From assembly GCF_028735875.1 (NCBI RefSeq), contig NZ_CP117834.1, forward strand, positions 603,501 to 667,500: a stretch of DNA of 64,000 nt, in the 5' to 3' direction. Under the pieces are notes generated by a model. That model was not told where the DNA came from, did not search any database, and saw only the letters and a program-made list of their open reading frames with translations. Shown in pieces: positions 1-8,871 of the stretch. The stretch is from Shouchella hunanensis (GTDB lineage Bacteria; Bacillota; Bacilli; Bacillales; Bacillaceae_D). Numbering within the stretch: the stretch's first letter is position 1; the number at the start of each line of letters is the position of its first letter. A program made the position numbers and the translations under genes.

Positions 1-916
1 ATGCAAACAATCGTAAAGAATGCCTCCAATCGTTGAACGTGACAAAAGTACGAATCCATTCTTGATTGTACACATATATCGTTGTATGAACATGGTCCTG
101 GATGAAAGCTGCATGAATAGATACAGCCTCTTTTATGCTTTCTTCATATTGTATAGGATCCTCTAGCGCATCCACCTCTTGTGCCACATGTACAATTTCC
201 ACATGCTGGTCTTCTTCTGTTTCAAATTCTTTTGTTAAAAGTCCATTCACACCAGCAGAACGCTTCCAATCAATTTTACTTAAACGATCTCCCGAAATAT
301 ACGGACGAATACTTGAGAGGACATCATCGTGAAAGCCTTTATGGAAATGGTCGGCTTTATTCGCATATGCAAATAACGCTTTTTTATTTGTAATGGGGTA
401 AAAAGCTGGCGATATCACAATTTCTGTATCGGAATGTAACGTTCGTTTTACACTTATTAACCCAAACAGATCGTTGGCGTGTACAATCGTTTCATTGAAT
501 TGATAAACCCCACGTTGTAATGCCTTTGCTTCATAAGAGAGCATTAACTGTTTATCGAATGAAAAAGAAAACAGTTGATGGTTTCTCTCCGATACAAATG
601 TTTCAGGTGTGGTGTCAGACAAATGATAATAGAAGAATGGCGTATAGACAGGTTTTTCTACGATCACATCAATAGTTAGAACTTCTCCAACTTCAATGTT
701 ACTTTCCGTAACCGTTCGCTTTAGCTTTAGTCCAATAATGGATAAGAACGGGATGATACTAGAAAAAAGAAAAACGACGACTAGACCGTAAAATAAAAAC
801 CAACTAACAAATCCACCTTGAAACATTGCAAAGCTAAACGACAGCAAAAAAATGGCGATGGCAAGAATCCACCTAAAAAGAAAACGGCTCGTTTTGCTTA
901 GCGAGGAGGTCTTCAT
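1..916 (-). CDS. DUF58 domain protein, C-terminus cut by window edge
   Basis: About 305 codons are open on the minus strand from an ATG at 916 to the left edge, where the gene is truncated. The ATG overlaps the stop of the upstream MoxR gene (ATGA). Two hydrophobic segments lie in the first 65 residues, followed by a beta-rich region. Around residues 205-219 is the DUF58 hallmark ISGDRLSKIDWKRSA (consensus GD..R.IDW..SA). DUF58 proteins normally sit next to MoxR ATPases, often with a transglutaminase-like membrane protein downstream, and are thought to act in envelope or protein-complex assembly; the precise role is unknown. Confidence 0.85.
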   Translation of the reverse strand, partial: MKTSSLSKTSRFLFRWILAIAIFLLSFSFAMFQGGFVSWFLFYGLVVVFLFSSIIPFLSIIGLKLKRTVTESNIEVGEVLTIDVIVEKPVYTPFFYYHLSDTTPETFVSERNHQLFSFSFDKQLMLSYEAKALQRGVYQFNETIVHANDLFGLISVKRTLHSDTEIVISPAFYPITNKKALFAYANKADHFHKGFHDDVLSSIRPYISGDRLSKIDWKRSAGVNGLLTKEFETEEDQHVEIVHVAQEVDALEDPIQYEESIKEAVSIHAAFIQDHVHTTIYVYNQEWIRTFVTFNDWRHSLRLFA

Positions 917-1881
917 TTCACTTTTTCCTTTTTATCGACTAACGGGACGCGAATATGGGCGATAACGTCCTCTAGCACCGCATCTACCTTTTTCACTTTT
1001 AATAGAGATTCATTGGTTAATCGAATCCGGTGTCCAAGTACGGATAAAGCAATATCTTTTACATCGTCAGGGCTCACATAATCGCGACCATTAATGAGTG
1101 CATTGGCTTGACTCGCTTTCATAAGCGCAATGGTTGCTCTTGGACTAGCACCGAGCTCGATATCTCGATTGGTTCTTGTAGCATGTATTAGGTTAACAAT
1201 ATACGTTTTTACACTTTCATGAATAAAAATATCCCGAGCTACCTTTTGCAGTTCAATGACTTGATCTAAATTAATGACATTTGTAATGGCATCAATTGGA
1301 TGCTCTCTTTCAACTCGATTCAGTAATTCCAATTCTTCTTCCACAGTAGGGTACCCAAGTTGAATCTTAACTAAAAATCGATCAAGCTGTGCCTCTGGCA
1401 AAGGGAATGTTCCTGCATATTCAATTGGGTTTTGAGTTGCAAGAACGAAAAAGGGAGCATGAATGTGCATCGTCTCACCATCAACTGTCACATTTCCCTC
1501 TTCCAATGCTTCAAGTAAAGCAGATTGTGTTTTAGGTGAGGTACGATTAATTTCATCGGCAAGTACGACATTTGCCATAATAGGTCCTGGTTTAAATTCA
1601 AATAATTGAGTCTTTTGATTATAAATGGCAGCACCTGTTACATCGGAAGGTAATAAATCTGGTGTAAATTGAATTCGCTTAAATTCCCCACCGATGGTTT
1701 TTGCCATTGCTCGTACAAATACAGTCTTCCCCACACCTGGTACGTCTTCCAGCAGCACGTGACCACCTGCAAGTAAGGCTACTAATGAGAGTTTAATCTC
1801 TTTACGCTTGCCAATAATTACTTTTTCAACGTTATCAATAATTGTGTCTATCGTGTTAATGTACGAATGGAAAGTGGTCAT
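913..1881 (-). CDS. MoxR family AAA+ ATPase
   Basis: 322 residues from the ATG at 1881. A further 12 codons are open upstream, but this ATG has the GGGGG ribosome site 12 nt before it, while the outer ATG has none. Walker A (DVPGVGKT) lies near residues 46-53, Walker B with sensor (VVLADEINR) near 105-113, and a second conserved block (ATQNPIEYAGTFPLPEAQLDRF) follows. MoxR ATPases are chaperone-like ATPases that work with von Willebrand A or DUF58 partners; the overlapping downstream DUF58 gene fits a two-gene operon. The substrate cannot be told from sequence. Confidence 0.92.
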   Translation of the reverse strand: MTTFHSYINTIDTIIDNVEKVIIGKRKEIKLSLVALLAGGHVLLEDVPGVGKTVFVRAMAKTIGGEFKRIQFTPDLLPSDVTGAAIYNQKTQLFEFKPGPIMANVVLADEINRTSPKTQSALLEALEEGNVTVDGETMHIHAPFFVLATQNPIEYAGTFPLPEAQLDRFLVKIQLGYPTVEEELELLNRVEREHPIDAITNVINLDQVIELQKVARDIFIHESVKTYIVNLIHATRTNRDIELGASPRATIALMKASQANALINGRDYVSPDDVKDIALSVLGHRIRLTNESLLKVKKVDAVLEDVIAHIRVPLVDKKEKVK

Positions 1882-2172
1882 GAATCCTGTTGTCCCCCTA
1901 TAACTGCACTTTTTCATATTGTACCATCTTCATCTTGTAGAATAATAGTAGCAGACTCGCAACATCCTCATTTACATATACCCTATTATCAATTGTATTC
2001 GCAATAAGATTAAGTCAATGTCCTATCTATACAACGTGATCATCATTTAATCTTAAAAGCCCTATTTAGTAAGAGAAAAAGGATAAGCGGCGCTTAAATG
2101 GTGAGGCAGCACCGCCGAAGTAGGTTGAGGATGAGAACTCCTCTTTATTAAGATGCTTATTTTTACAATCCG

Positions 2173-2730
2173 TTACAATTGGCGAAAGACTTGCACTAAG
2201 TCTTTTTCAATCGTTGCCCACGTAGTTTCCTGTTTAAACAGTTGATGCATTTTTGGAATGAACGTCTCTTTAAACGCAAGCTCATATTGAGGAGAATCTT
2301 TTTCAGGTAACAAAGCCTTATAGTTTGAAACGATTTCCTCTACCGCTGCAGCCCTCGGTCCCCATTTCGCTATTTCTTCCCCTTTTTCGTTTATAAAAAT
2401 GATAATCGGTATTGAACGGGCTGTTCCGTTCGTTAAATAACGATCCATTAATTCTACATTCTCATCGCGAATTAAAAACCGGCACTCCATTAAGCTATTG
2501 TTTGCTAACTTTAGCAAAATCGGAATATTCACCATGGCATCCCCACACCAATCAGCAGTTAGCACGATGGCTTTTATTCCTTTTCCTGTGACAGCTTGTG
2601 TAACATTCTCAGCTTCTTGACTCAATTGATACGTATGGTATATCGACCGTAACGTCTCTTGATTTACTTGCATCGATTCGACATATTCTTGAGCAGTCAT
2701 TCCTTTTTTAAACCATTCGAATAAATTCAC
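2173..2730 (-). CDS. thioredoxin-like family protein with single active-site Cys
   Basis: 185 residues. The chosen start is GTG at 2730 because AAAGGAG sits 8 nt upstream; 15 more codons are open to an ATG at 2775 that lacks a ribosome site. The motif TADWCGD near residues 59-64 is in the thioredoxin active-site position but has one cysteine (WCGD instead of WCxxC), and SIPIIIF further on matches the cis-Pro strand of the fold. The single Cys argues against a classical dithiol reductase; a monothiol or structural role is inferred. It stands alone between intergenic regions. The 290 bp upstream toward the MoxR gene show no gene. Confidence 0.75.
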   Translation of the reverse strand: MNLFEWFKKGMTAQEYVESMQVNQETLRSIYHTYQLSQEAENVTQAVTGKGIKAIVLTADWCGDAMVNIPILLKLANNSLMECRFLIRDENVELMDRYLTNGTARSIPIIIFINEKGEEIAKWGPRAAAVEEIVSNYKALLPEKDSPQYELAFKETFIPKMHQLFKQETTWATIEKDLVQVFRQL

Positions 2731-2890
2731 TATAGATACTCCTTTACCGTTCATCATTTGGCTATAGTTTACCACAGTTTCAATGCTTAAGCCCCAAGAA
2801 TGATTGCAGACGTTTTTTTCTTACAGAATCGGTTATAATTCCTCTTCTTTTCACACACACTATTGAAAAATGAGGAGGAGTAATTATAAA

Positions 2891-3838
2891 ATGGGTCACC
2901 TAAAGAAAACGATTGCAATCCTATCCTTTGTTATGCTACTTCTTGGGCTACTCATCCAATCGTCTCACCCCGTTGAAGCGAAAAATGATCGCCCTTTTTC
3001 CTTTGTATGGATGTCCGATACACAATACTACTCACAGAAATACCCTTATATTTATGACCAAATGACATCTTGGATTGTTGACCACTCAAAAGAAGAGAAT
3101 CTTAAGTATGTTATACACACTGGGGATATTATCGACCGAATGAACAATGAGTTTGAATGGATCCAAGCTGATGTTGCCATGAAGAAACTGGATCAAGCAA
3201 ATATGCCTTACGGAGTCCTAGCTGGCAATCACGACATCAATCATAACGATCGCGATTATACTTTGTTCAAAACCTACTTTGGGGAAGAGCGCTTTAAACC
3301 GATGAAAGCATTTAAAGGATCGTACCAGAACAATGAGGCTCACTACGATATAATAGAAGTAAACCGACATAAAATCCTTATTTTGTACATTGGCTTTGGC
3401 TGGAATCAGCAAACCATTTCCTGGGCTGAAGATGTGTTACAGACGCACCCTGATCATCCTGTCATACTAGCAACTCATCGGTATTTACAAGTTGATGGAC
3501 AGCGCTCGAAAGATGGCGAAACACTCTTTAGAAAACTTGTCATGCCTTATGAAAATGTTCAGCTTGTACTGAGCGGACACTACCATGGACATGCACAGCG
3601 GTTTGATAGATTGGATCAAGATGGGGACGGTATAAACGAACGAATGGTTGTTCAATTGTTATCTGATTATCAAAGCTATGATAAAGGCGGTAACGGATTT
3701 ATGAGAATCTTAACGTTTCATCCTGCTACTTCTTCAGTAGCCATTCGAACATATTCACCATTCACAGGTGAACATTTACTTGAAGATGAAGAATTCCAAA
3801 AAATTCCAATGAGTTTTCATTTTCCATTTGCTTTTTAA
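2891..3838 (+). CDS. secreted calcineurin-like metallophosphoesterase
   Basis: 315 residues from the ATG at 2891, seven codons inside the longest frame; the outer ATG at 2870 lies within the ribosome site itself (GAGGAGGAG, then ATG 13 nt later). A TATAAT -10 box lies at 2834-2839. Residues 1-31 form a signal peptide ending near VEAKN, so the enzyme is exported. The two-metal motifs are in order: WMSDTQ, HTGDIID, AGNHD, ATHRY and SGHYHGH. These define the calcineurin-like phosphoesterase fold. The substrate is unknown; extracellular phosphodiester scavenging is plausible. Confidence 0.88.
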   Translation: MGHLKKTIAILSFVMLLLGLLIQSSHPVEAKNDRPFSFVWMSDTQYYSQKYPYIYDQMTSWIVDHSKEENLKYVIHTGDIIDRMNNEFEWIQADVAMKKLDQANMPYGVLAGNHDINHNDRDYTLFKTYFGEERFKPMKAFKGSYQNNEAHYDIIEVNRHKILILYIGFGWNQQTISWAEDVLQTHPDHPVILATHRYLQVDGQRSKDGETLFRKLVMPYENVQLVLSGHYHGHAQRFDRLDQDGDGINERMVVQLLSDYQSYDKGGNGFMRILTFHPATSSVAIRTYSPFTGEHLLEDEEFQKIPMSFHFPFAF

Positions 3839-3921
3839 CATATCGCCCAAATTCCATTCCGCGTTCACCTTTTTAAGTGTACAGCCATATTGTGTACTAA
3901 CCAAGAAAGGTGGTGCTTAAT

Positions 3922-4164
3922 ATGAGCTATTATCAAGCTGGTTACGGAAATCCTTGTTGTCCTCCACCACCTTGTGGAGGATATGGTTACGGTCCAGGTC
4001 CAGGCGGTTACGGACCTGGATACGGTGGGTACGGTGGTGGCTGGGCTATTGGCATTGTCGTCGTACTGTTCATCCTTATCATTATTATTGGTGGGGCTGG
4101 CTTCTGGGGTGGCGGCTTTGGTGCTGGTGGTTATGGCCCTGGCCCAGGTGGTAAACCTTGCTAA
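3922..4164 (+). CDS. YjcZ-like glycine-rich sporulation protein
   Basis: 80 residues. The ATG at 3922 is preferred over one 12 nt upstream because AAAGGTGGT precedes it at proper distance. The protein has a Cys/Pro/Gly/Tyr-rich head, one hydrophobic segment (WAIGIVVVLFILIIIIGG, about residues 45-62) and a Gly-rich tail. This is the architecture of the YjcZ family of small spore-associated proteins. A CATATTGTG box with an AC element 17 nt before it lies upstream at about 3859-3890, which resembles a sigma-K promoter, but the match is weak. It faces another Gly/Tyr-rich gene across a shared terminator. Confidence 0.7.
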   Translation: MSYYQAGYGNPCCPPPPCGGYGYGPGPGGYGPGYGGYGGGWAIGIVVVLFILIIIIGGAGFWGGGFGAGGYGPGPGGKPC

Positions 4165-4202
4165 CAAAAAGACATCAGCACATGTGCTGATGTCTTTTTG
4201 TT
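4163..4202. terminator. bidirectional terminator between two Gly-rich genes
   Basis: A perfect 20-bp arm palindrome with AAAAAG at the left and CTTTTTG at the right. It starts at the stop codon of the YjcZ-like gene and reaches the stop codon of the convergent gene, so it serves both strands. Confidence 0.9.
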
Positions 4203-4446
4203 AATAATAGTATCCTCCGCCATACGGTGGATACCCATACGGTGGATAACCGCCATAGCCATAGCCATAACCGGGACCGCCGCCAAAAAGATAGGGCGCA
4301 ACAAGCGCTCCTCCTAAGCCACCAACGAAACCACCTAACAGTGCATTTCCCCCTCCATAAAAGGGTCTTCTACCATAGCCACCGTATCCAAAGGGTCTGC
4401 GGAAATCTTGAGGCGTTTGCCTCATATATCTATATGGTGGATGCAT
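4201..4446 (-). CDS. Gly/Tyr/Pro-rich small protein, probably spore-related
   Basis: 81 residues from the ATG at 4446, chosen for AGGAGG 10 nt upstream; 16 further codons are open without a ribosome site. The N-terminus is His/Arg/Pro rich, the centre has a Gly/Ala/Leu hydrophobic stretch (ALLGGFVGGLGGALVAPYLF), and the C-terminus is a low-complexity run of GYGY and PPYGY repeats ending in GGGYYY. Such compositions occur in Bacillus spore-coat proteins, but I do not recognise a named family. It converges on the YjcZ-like gene and shares its terminator, which supports a common spore context. Confidence 0.6.
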   Translation of the reverse strand: MHPPYRYMRQTPQDFRRPFGYGGYGRRPFYGGGNALLGGFVGGLGGALVAPYLFGGGPGYGYGYGGYPPYGYPPYGGGYYY

Positions 4447-4523
4447 GTGTATGAAACCTCCTAGCCAGTTATGAGGTATACTATGCGGAGACAACCAGGC
4501 ATGTGCTGAGCAAAAAGAAAAAT

Positions 4524-6509
4524 TTAATCAAGAAACGTGTTATACATGTGGTCAATAATCGGAAGCACGTCACCACTTCCAACTCCCTCTTGCATGATCG
4601 CGAGCAGTAAATTTGATTCATCACTCTCATAACTCACTACCCAGCCGAGTGTATCTTCACCTACCTCAGCTGTTCCTGTTTTTGCCGCAATGGCATAATC
4701 GTTTCGTTCTAAAGAATGTGCTGTTCCATGGTCGCTAGATACAACATACTTTAATGCCTCATCAACCAATGTAGCAGTCTCAGCCGATACAGGCTCCATT
4801 AACACTTGCCCCGTCTCTTCTTCTTGCTCCAAGATAGGCTGAATAAGTTGGCCTTCATTTATGAATGTTGTAAACATCGCTGCTAGATGAACAGGGTTTG
4901 TTAAGATTTCTCCTTGGCCATAACCCGTATCGGCAAGCTGAATCTCTGATTTAAATCCTTCTTCTCCTGTAAGCAGTGATTGCTGAAGAGAATAGGTAAA
5001 TGCAAACGTTTCGTTAAACCCAAACGCCTCTGCTCCAGCTAGCAGTTCCTCCTCCCCTATTGCAAGCGCAGCTTGGGCAAAATAAATATTATCTGAATAC
5101 GCCATGGCATCAAATAAGTCAACTGCTCCATTTGGATCTGTCACACGTCGAACGTGATAACCGCCCCAATCTGAATCGGCTGGCTGCCATTCGTGACCAG
5201 GTTCGTCAACGGTTTCATTCGGATCTACCGTACCTGAATCAACACCAATTGCGGCAGTGATAGCTTTCATTGTAGAACCGGGTGAAAAACGATTTGAAAA
5301 ACGATTTAATAATGGCTGGTCTTCGTTTTCTTCCAGCTCCTCACGTTGAGCACTAGGCAGCCCTAAGGTCATTTGGTTTGGATCATAACTAGGTGAACTT
5401 ACTAACGCTAGCGTTTCTCCTGTTTCAGAATCAAGGGCAACAGCAGTGCCAGGCTCTCCGTCTAATTCGTTCATTAGCTCTTCTTGTAGATCCATTCGAA
5501 TCGTAAGATGGACATTATCACCATCCTCCGCTTCTCGTTCCACAATCGTTTCTTTTCGTTCACCATCAGCATCGACGATAACGATTTCCCCACCAGGAGC
5601 ACCACGTAGCTGTTCTTCCTTTATTAGTTCTAAACCTGTTTGCCCTACAAGAGATTGTTCTGTGTACCCTTCCTCTCTTCGCTCTTCAAGCTGCTCTGCG
5701 GTTATAGGGCGTATGTAGCCTATTAGGTGCGCCGCCGCTTCACCGAAAGGATAGACCCGTCCTTCACTCATTTGATACGTGAATCCAGGCACGTCCTCAT
5801 ATAGCGCTTCAATCGCCTCCAATTCAGAGGCTGGCATTTGGCCAATTAAGACAAGGCTACCTTCTTCCACCCAGCTTTGATCTAACGCTTGCTCAATTGA
5901 CTCCTTTGAACGTCCCAATCGATCCGCGATTTCTGCTATTTCAGACTCTTCCTCTTCAAATCGATTCGGTACAACCGCTAAATCAATGACTTCCCCATTG
6001 ATAGCTAAACCCTGCCCCTCTTTATCAAAGATTTCTCCACGTTTTTGTTTAGAAGCGTTGTACCTAACTGAATCTTCATCACTCAAATCAGGAAAGATGA
6101 GTTGAGAACCCCACTCTAGTTTCCAACTAGGATCGTCTTCTCGTTCATCCCAAACGAAAGAAAGCTGCTCTTCAAATTCGTACTCGCCAGCAACTGTGGT
6201 CATAGAAACGTTTACAGGAATTTGTTCTTCATTTTCTCCTGTAAACTCCTCAGGAACAATCGCTTCTATAGTAAAGTCATTTATTAGTCCATCATAAATA
6301 TTTTCATAACGCGCTATAAAATCTTCTTCCGATATAGACTCTTGAACGTCACTTGTTACCATCTGATACATAGAAGCATAGTCACGATTTTCCCAATGGT
6401 CGATAAATGACTGAGCTGAATTTTCTGGTGTCTCTGTTGAACATGCTGCTAAAAATATGCTAATAATTGAAAAAGTGCTAAATACGGCTGCTTTCTTCAA
6501 TCCATTCAA
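4524..6509 (-). CDS. pbpC: class B penicillin-binding protein, PBP3/MecA type lipoprotein
   Basis: 661 residues, the normal length for Bacillus PBP3. Residues 1-23 are a lipoprotein signal ending in the lipobox LAAC. An NTF2-like MecA N-terminal domain follows (about 28-140, SFIDHWENRDYASMY), then a PBP dimerisation domain and a transpeptidase domain. Catalytic motifs are STMK (SPGSTMKAI), SDN (YSDNIYF) and KTG (AAKTGTAEV). It cross-links peptidoglycan on the outer membrane face; relatives show low beta-lactam affinity. The protein is strongly acidic, as expected for an alkaliphile. It is a single gene; AAGGGG precedes the start. Confidence 0.88.
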   Translation of the reverse strand: MNGLKKAAVFSTFSIISIFLAACSTETPENSAQSFIDHWENRDYASMYQMVTSDVQESISEEDFIARYENIYDGLINDFTIEAIVPEEFTGENEEQIPVNVSMTTVAGEYEFEEQLSFVWDEREDDPSWKLEWGSQLIFPDLSDEDSVRYNASKQKRGEIFDKEGQGLAINGEVIDLAVVPNRFEEEESEIAEIADRLGRSKESIEQALDQSWVEEGSLVLIGQMPASELEAIEALYEDVPGFTYQMSEGRVYPFGEAAAHLIGYIRPITAEQLEERREEGYTEQSLVGQTGLELIKEEQLRGAPGGEIVIVDADGERKETIVEREAEDGDNVHLTIRMDLQEELMNELDGEPGTAVALDSETGETLALVSSPSYDPNQMTLGLPSAQREELEENEDQPLLNRFSNRFSPGSTMKAITAAIGVDSGTVDPNETVDEPGHEWQPADSDWGGYHVRRVTDPNGAVDLFDAMAYSDNIYFAQAALAIGEEELLAGAEAFGFNETFAFTYSLQQSLLTGEEGFKSEIQLADTGYGQGEILTNPVHLAAMFTTFINEGQLIQPILEQEEETGQVLMEPVSAETATLVDEALKYVVSSDHGTAHSLERNDYAIAAKTGTAEVGEDTLGWVVSYESDESNLLLAIMQEGVGSGDVLPIIDHMYNTFLD

Positions 6510-6694
6510 TCCCCTTTTTTACATTTCAATTTCCTTTCCATTACATTCACTTTACCATACTCCAAATCCGGTTTGAACCATTTCACTTTGATAAACGTAA
6601 GCAGTAAACACAAAAAACACGAAAAACAGGCAGATGATTCCGAGCGCATTCCCCTCGCCTATCATGTCCTATCTCGCGTGTTTTTCGTCATTGT

Positions 6695-7267
6695 TCAGTT
6701 ATTCGTTACAATCGTTAGTTTATCTTTAATGCTTGTACGCTCTTTCGCTTCTGGTACGAAATCCGCATACCCAATCATTAACGTTCCAATAATTTTTTCG
6801 CCACTTTCCACTCCAATTGCTTCTCGAAAGATAGGATCGTAAATCCAATCATTCGTTCGCCAAATCATGCCAATACCTCTTGCCCATGCTGCTAATTGGA
6901 AGTTTTGTATCATGGCACTTACAGCTCCGTAATCTTCATCCCATGTTTTTTGACGTGGGTGCTCAGGCATTACAACAACGAGATGAAGGGGGATTTGGTT
7001 GAAATAAGCTGCTTTCTTTTTCGCTTTTTCAGGTAAGGTTTGATCTGCACCCAATTGTGATTTTTTATAAGCGTTTATAAACGCTTCTTTGCCTTCATCA
7101 GCAAATAAAATAAAGCGCCATGGTTCTGTTAATTTGTGATTCGGCGCCCATTTTGCCACTTCTAGCAGTGAAATGATTTCATCTATTGATACAGCATCAG
7201 ATTTAAATTTTTTAATGGAACGTCTACCTTTTATAATAGAATCAATTGTCGTTATGTGATTCGTCAT
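6695..7267 (-). CDS. nitroreductase family FMN oxidoreductase
   Basis: 190 residues, short-form nitroreductase. The FMN-binding motif RRSIKKF lies near residues 15-21, WAPNHKLTEPWRF near 39-51, and a conserved C-terminal IIGTLMIGYAD. It would bind FMN as a dimer and reduce nitro or quinone compounds with NAD(P)H; the true substrate is unknown. It lies alone between pbpC and ehuA with gaps on both sides. A Fur/PerR-like inverted repeat is visible at 7334-7348 in its upstream region, which is suggestive only. Confidence 0.88.
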   Translation of the reverse strand: MTNHITTIDSIIKGRRSIKKFKSDAVSIDEIISLLEVAKWAPNHKLTEPWRFILFADEGKEAFINAYKKSQLGADQTLPEKAKKKAAYFNQIPLHLVVVMPEHPRQKTWDEDYGAVSAMIQNFQLAAWARGIGMIWRTNDWIYDPIFREAIGVESGEKIIGTLMIGYADFVPEAKERTSIKDKLTIVTNN

Positions 7268-7333
7268 TGTATAACCATCCTTTTATCTAGCATTACGTTT
7301 AGTGTAGCGAATGCTTGAATCGAAAGCAAGGAA

Positions 7334-7348
7334 TGATTCTCATTTTCA
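7334..7348. promoter_or_regulatory. possible Fur/PerR-type operator upstream of nitroreductase
   Basis: TGATTCT-C-ATTTTCA matches 11 of 14 informative positions of the 7-1-7 Fur box (TGATAAT-N-ATTATCA). It lies 67 bp upstream of the nitroreductase start. Imperfect; treat as a candidate only. Confidence 0.3.
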
Positions 7349-7402
7349 ATTAGAAAATTGTATCGACACCTTTACAGCCTTCCCTATAAGGATGTCGCTA
7401 GA

Positions 7403-8194
7403 TTAAGAATGAAACCGACCTAAAAACGATTTCAATCGCTCCGTTTGTGGATGTTGAATGACTTGACTCGGCGTACCTTGTTCAGCTATTCTTCCTGCAT
7501 CTAAAAAGAAAACCCTATCGGCTACATCAAGTGCGAAATCCATCTCATGGGTGATGAGCATCATCGTCGTTTCTCCTTCAGCTGCAATATCGCGTATGAC
7601 TTCTAATACTTCCCCTACAAGTTCGGGGTCAAGGGCAGCCGTCACCTCATCAAACAACAGAACCTTTGGCTGCATCACGAGCGAGCGAGCAATCGCCACC
7701 CGTTGTTGTTGTCCACCAGAAAGCTGTGAGGGATACATATCTATTTTGTCTTCGAGTCCTACTTTCATTAGCATTTCCCTTGCCCTAGCCTGTGCTTCTT
7801 CCTTACTCAACCCTAGCACATGGATAGGCGCCTCTGTACAGTTTCTCATTATTGTCATGTGAGGAAATAGATTGTACTGTTGAAACACCATTCCAATATT
7901 GCCTCTCACTCTACGCAAATGCTTCTCATCAGCGGGTAGTAGTTTCCCATCGACCTCCTTATGCCACAGCATCTCACCATCTACTTCAATCGTACCTTCT
8001 GTCGGTTGCTCAAGGGTCATTAACATTCGAATAATCGTTGTTTTCCCAGAGCCTGAGGGACCAATTAAAGCAATTTTCTCTCCTTTTTTCACGTCAATAT
8101 TTAATTCATTTAAGACAACCGTATCGCCGAATGCTTTTTTTATATTCCGGTACCGTACAATGACATCTTGGTCTGTTTTGTCTTCTACACTCAC
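7403..8194 (-). CDS. ehuA: ectoine/hydroxyectoine-type ABC importer, ATPase
   Basis: 263 residues. Walker A GPSGSGKTT near 43-51, signature LSGGQQQR, Walker B VLLFDEVTAALDP and the H-loop ITHEM are all intact. It is a polar-amino-acid-type importer ATPase. It is last in a four-gene operon (ehuB-ehuC-ehuD-ehuA) and its start overlaps the ehuD stop by four bases. The Ehu assignment rests mainly on the EhuB-like binding protein; an amino-acid importer is the alternative. Imports compatible solutes or amino acids at the cytoplasmic membrane. Confidence 0.85.
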   Translation of the reverse strand: MSVEDKTDQDVIVRYRNIKKAFGDTVVLNELNIDVKKGEKIALIGPSGSGKTTIIRMLMTLEQPTEGTIEVDGEMLWHKEVDGKLLPADEKHLRRVRGNIGMVFQQYNLFPHMTIMRNCTEAPIHVLGLSKEEAQARAREMLMKVGLEDKIDMYPSQLSGGQQQRVAIARSLVMQPKVLLFDEVTAALDPELVGEVLEVIRDIAAEGETTMMLITHEMDFALDVADRVFFLDAGRIAEQGTPSQVIQHPQTERLKSFLGRFHS

Positions 8195-8871
8195 GTTTTC
8201 ATCCCCCTTGTTTCTACTTTATTTCCATGTAAATTGCCGACTTTCCGCTCCAGGTACCGAATAAATAAAGCAGATGGATAACTTAAAATAAGAAATAGAA
8301 AACCGACAATGGTTATTGGTTCCACAAAGCTATACGTCTGAGAACCGATTGCACGAGCCGTTGACATCATCTCCATTACAAATACACCTAGTAACAAAGG
8401 GGTTTCTTTAAACAAGACGATTAAATAATTTCCTAGCATTGGAATCACTGGAGGAACAGCTTGAGGGAGAATAATTTTCTTCCACATCTGTGCCTTTGAA
8501 AAGTTGAGTGCTTTTCCTGCTTCCCATTGACTGTTCGGAACAGCGTTAATACCAGACCGATAAATTTCCGACACGTATGTAGCATAATGGATACCGAGAA
8601 CAAGAACTCCTGTTTGAAAACCCGTTAAAGGAGTTGTATAGAATACAAAAAACAATTGAACAAGTGGTGGTGTTGCACGAATAAACTCAATGATGCCAGC
8701 AATCGATAGTGCTAACGGCTTAAAAGCCGAGCGCCTTAGTAAAGCAAATACTAATCCGACTGTTAACGACAAAAAATATGCACTAATGGTTACAGAAATG
8801 GTTACTGTAATGGCCGATAAAATGTCAGGGAAGATTTCCCATGCAAAAGCCCAATCCCATACATCACTCAT
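8191..8871 (-). CDS. ehuD: ectoine/hydroxyectoine-type ABC importer, permease EhuD
   Basis: 226 residues, a HisM/ArtQ-type inner-membrane permease with about five hydrophobic segments. The EAA loop near residues 130-150 (EAGKALNFSKAQMWKKIILPQA) contacts the ATPase. The ATG overlaps the stop of ehuC by four bases and the 3' end overlaps ehuA, so the three genes are translationally coupled. Pairs with EhuC to form the transmembrane pathway. Confidence 0.84.
   Translation of the reverse strand: MSDVWDWAFAWEIFPDILSAITVTISVTISAYFLSLTVGLVFALLRRSAFKPLALSIAGIIEFIRATPPLVQLFFVFYTTPLTGFQTGVLVLGIHYATYVSEIYRSGINAVPNSQWEAGKALNFSKAQMWKKIILPQAVPPVIPMLGNYLIVLFKETPLLLGVFVMEMMSTARAIGSQTYSFVEPITIVGFLFLILSYPSALFIRYLERKVGNLHGNKVETRGMKT

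Noticed and set aside
3865..4204. Overlapping frames on both strands across the YjcZ-like gene
   Set aside because: Shadows of a Gly-rich gene, without ribosome sites or family features.
6619..6695. Inverted repeat ACGAAAAACA...TGTTTTTCGT as nitroreductase terminator
   Set aside because: The arms are separated by about 50 bp and there is no T-run in the right place.
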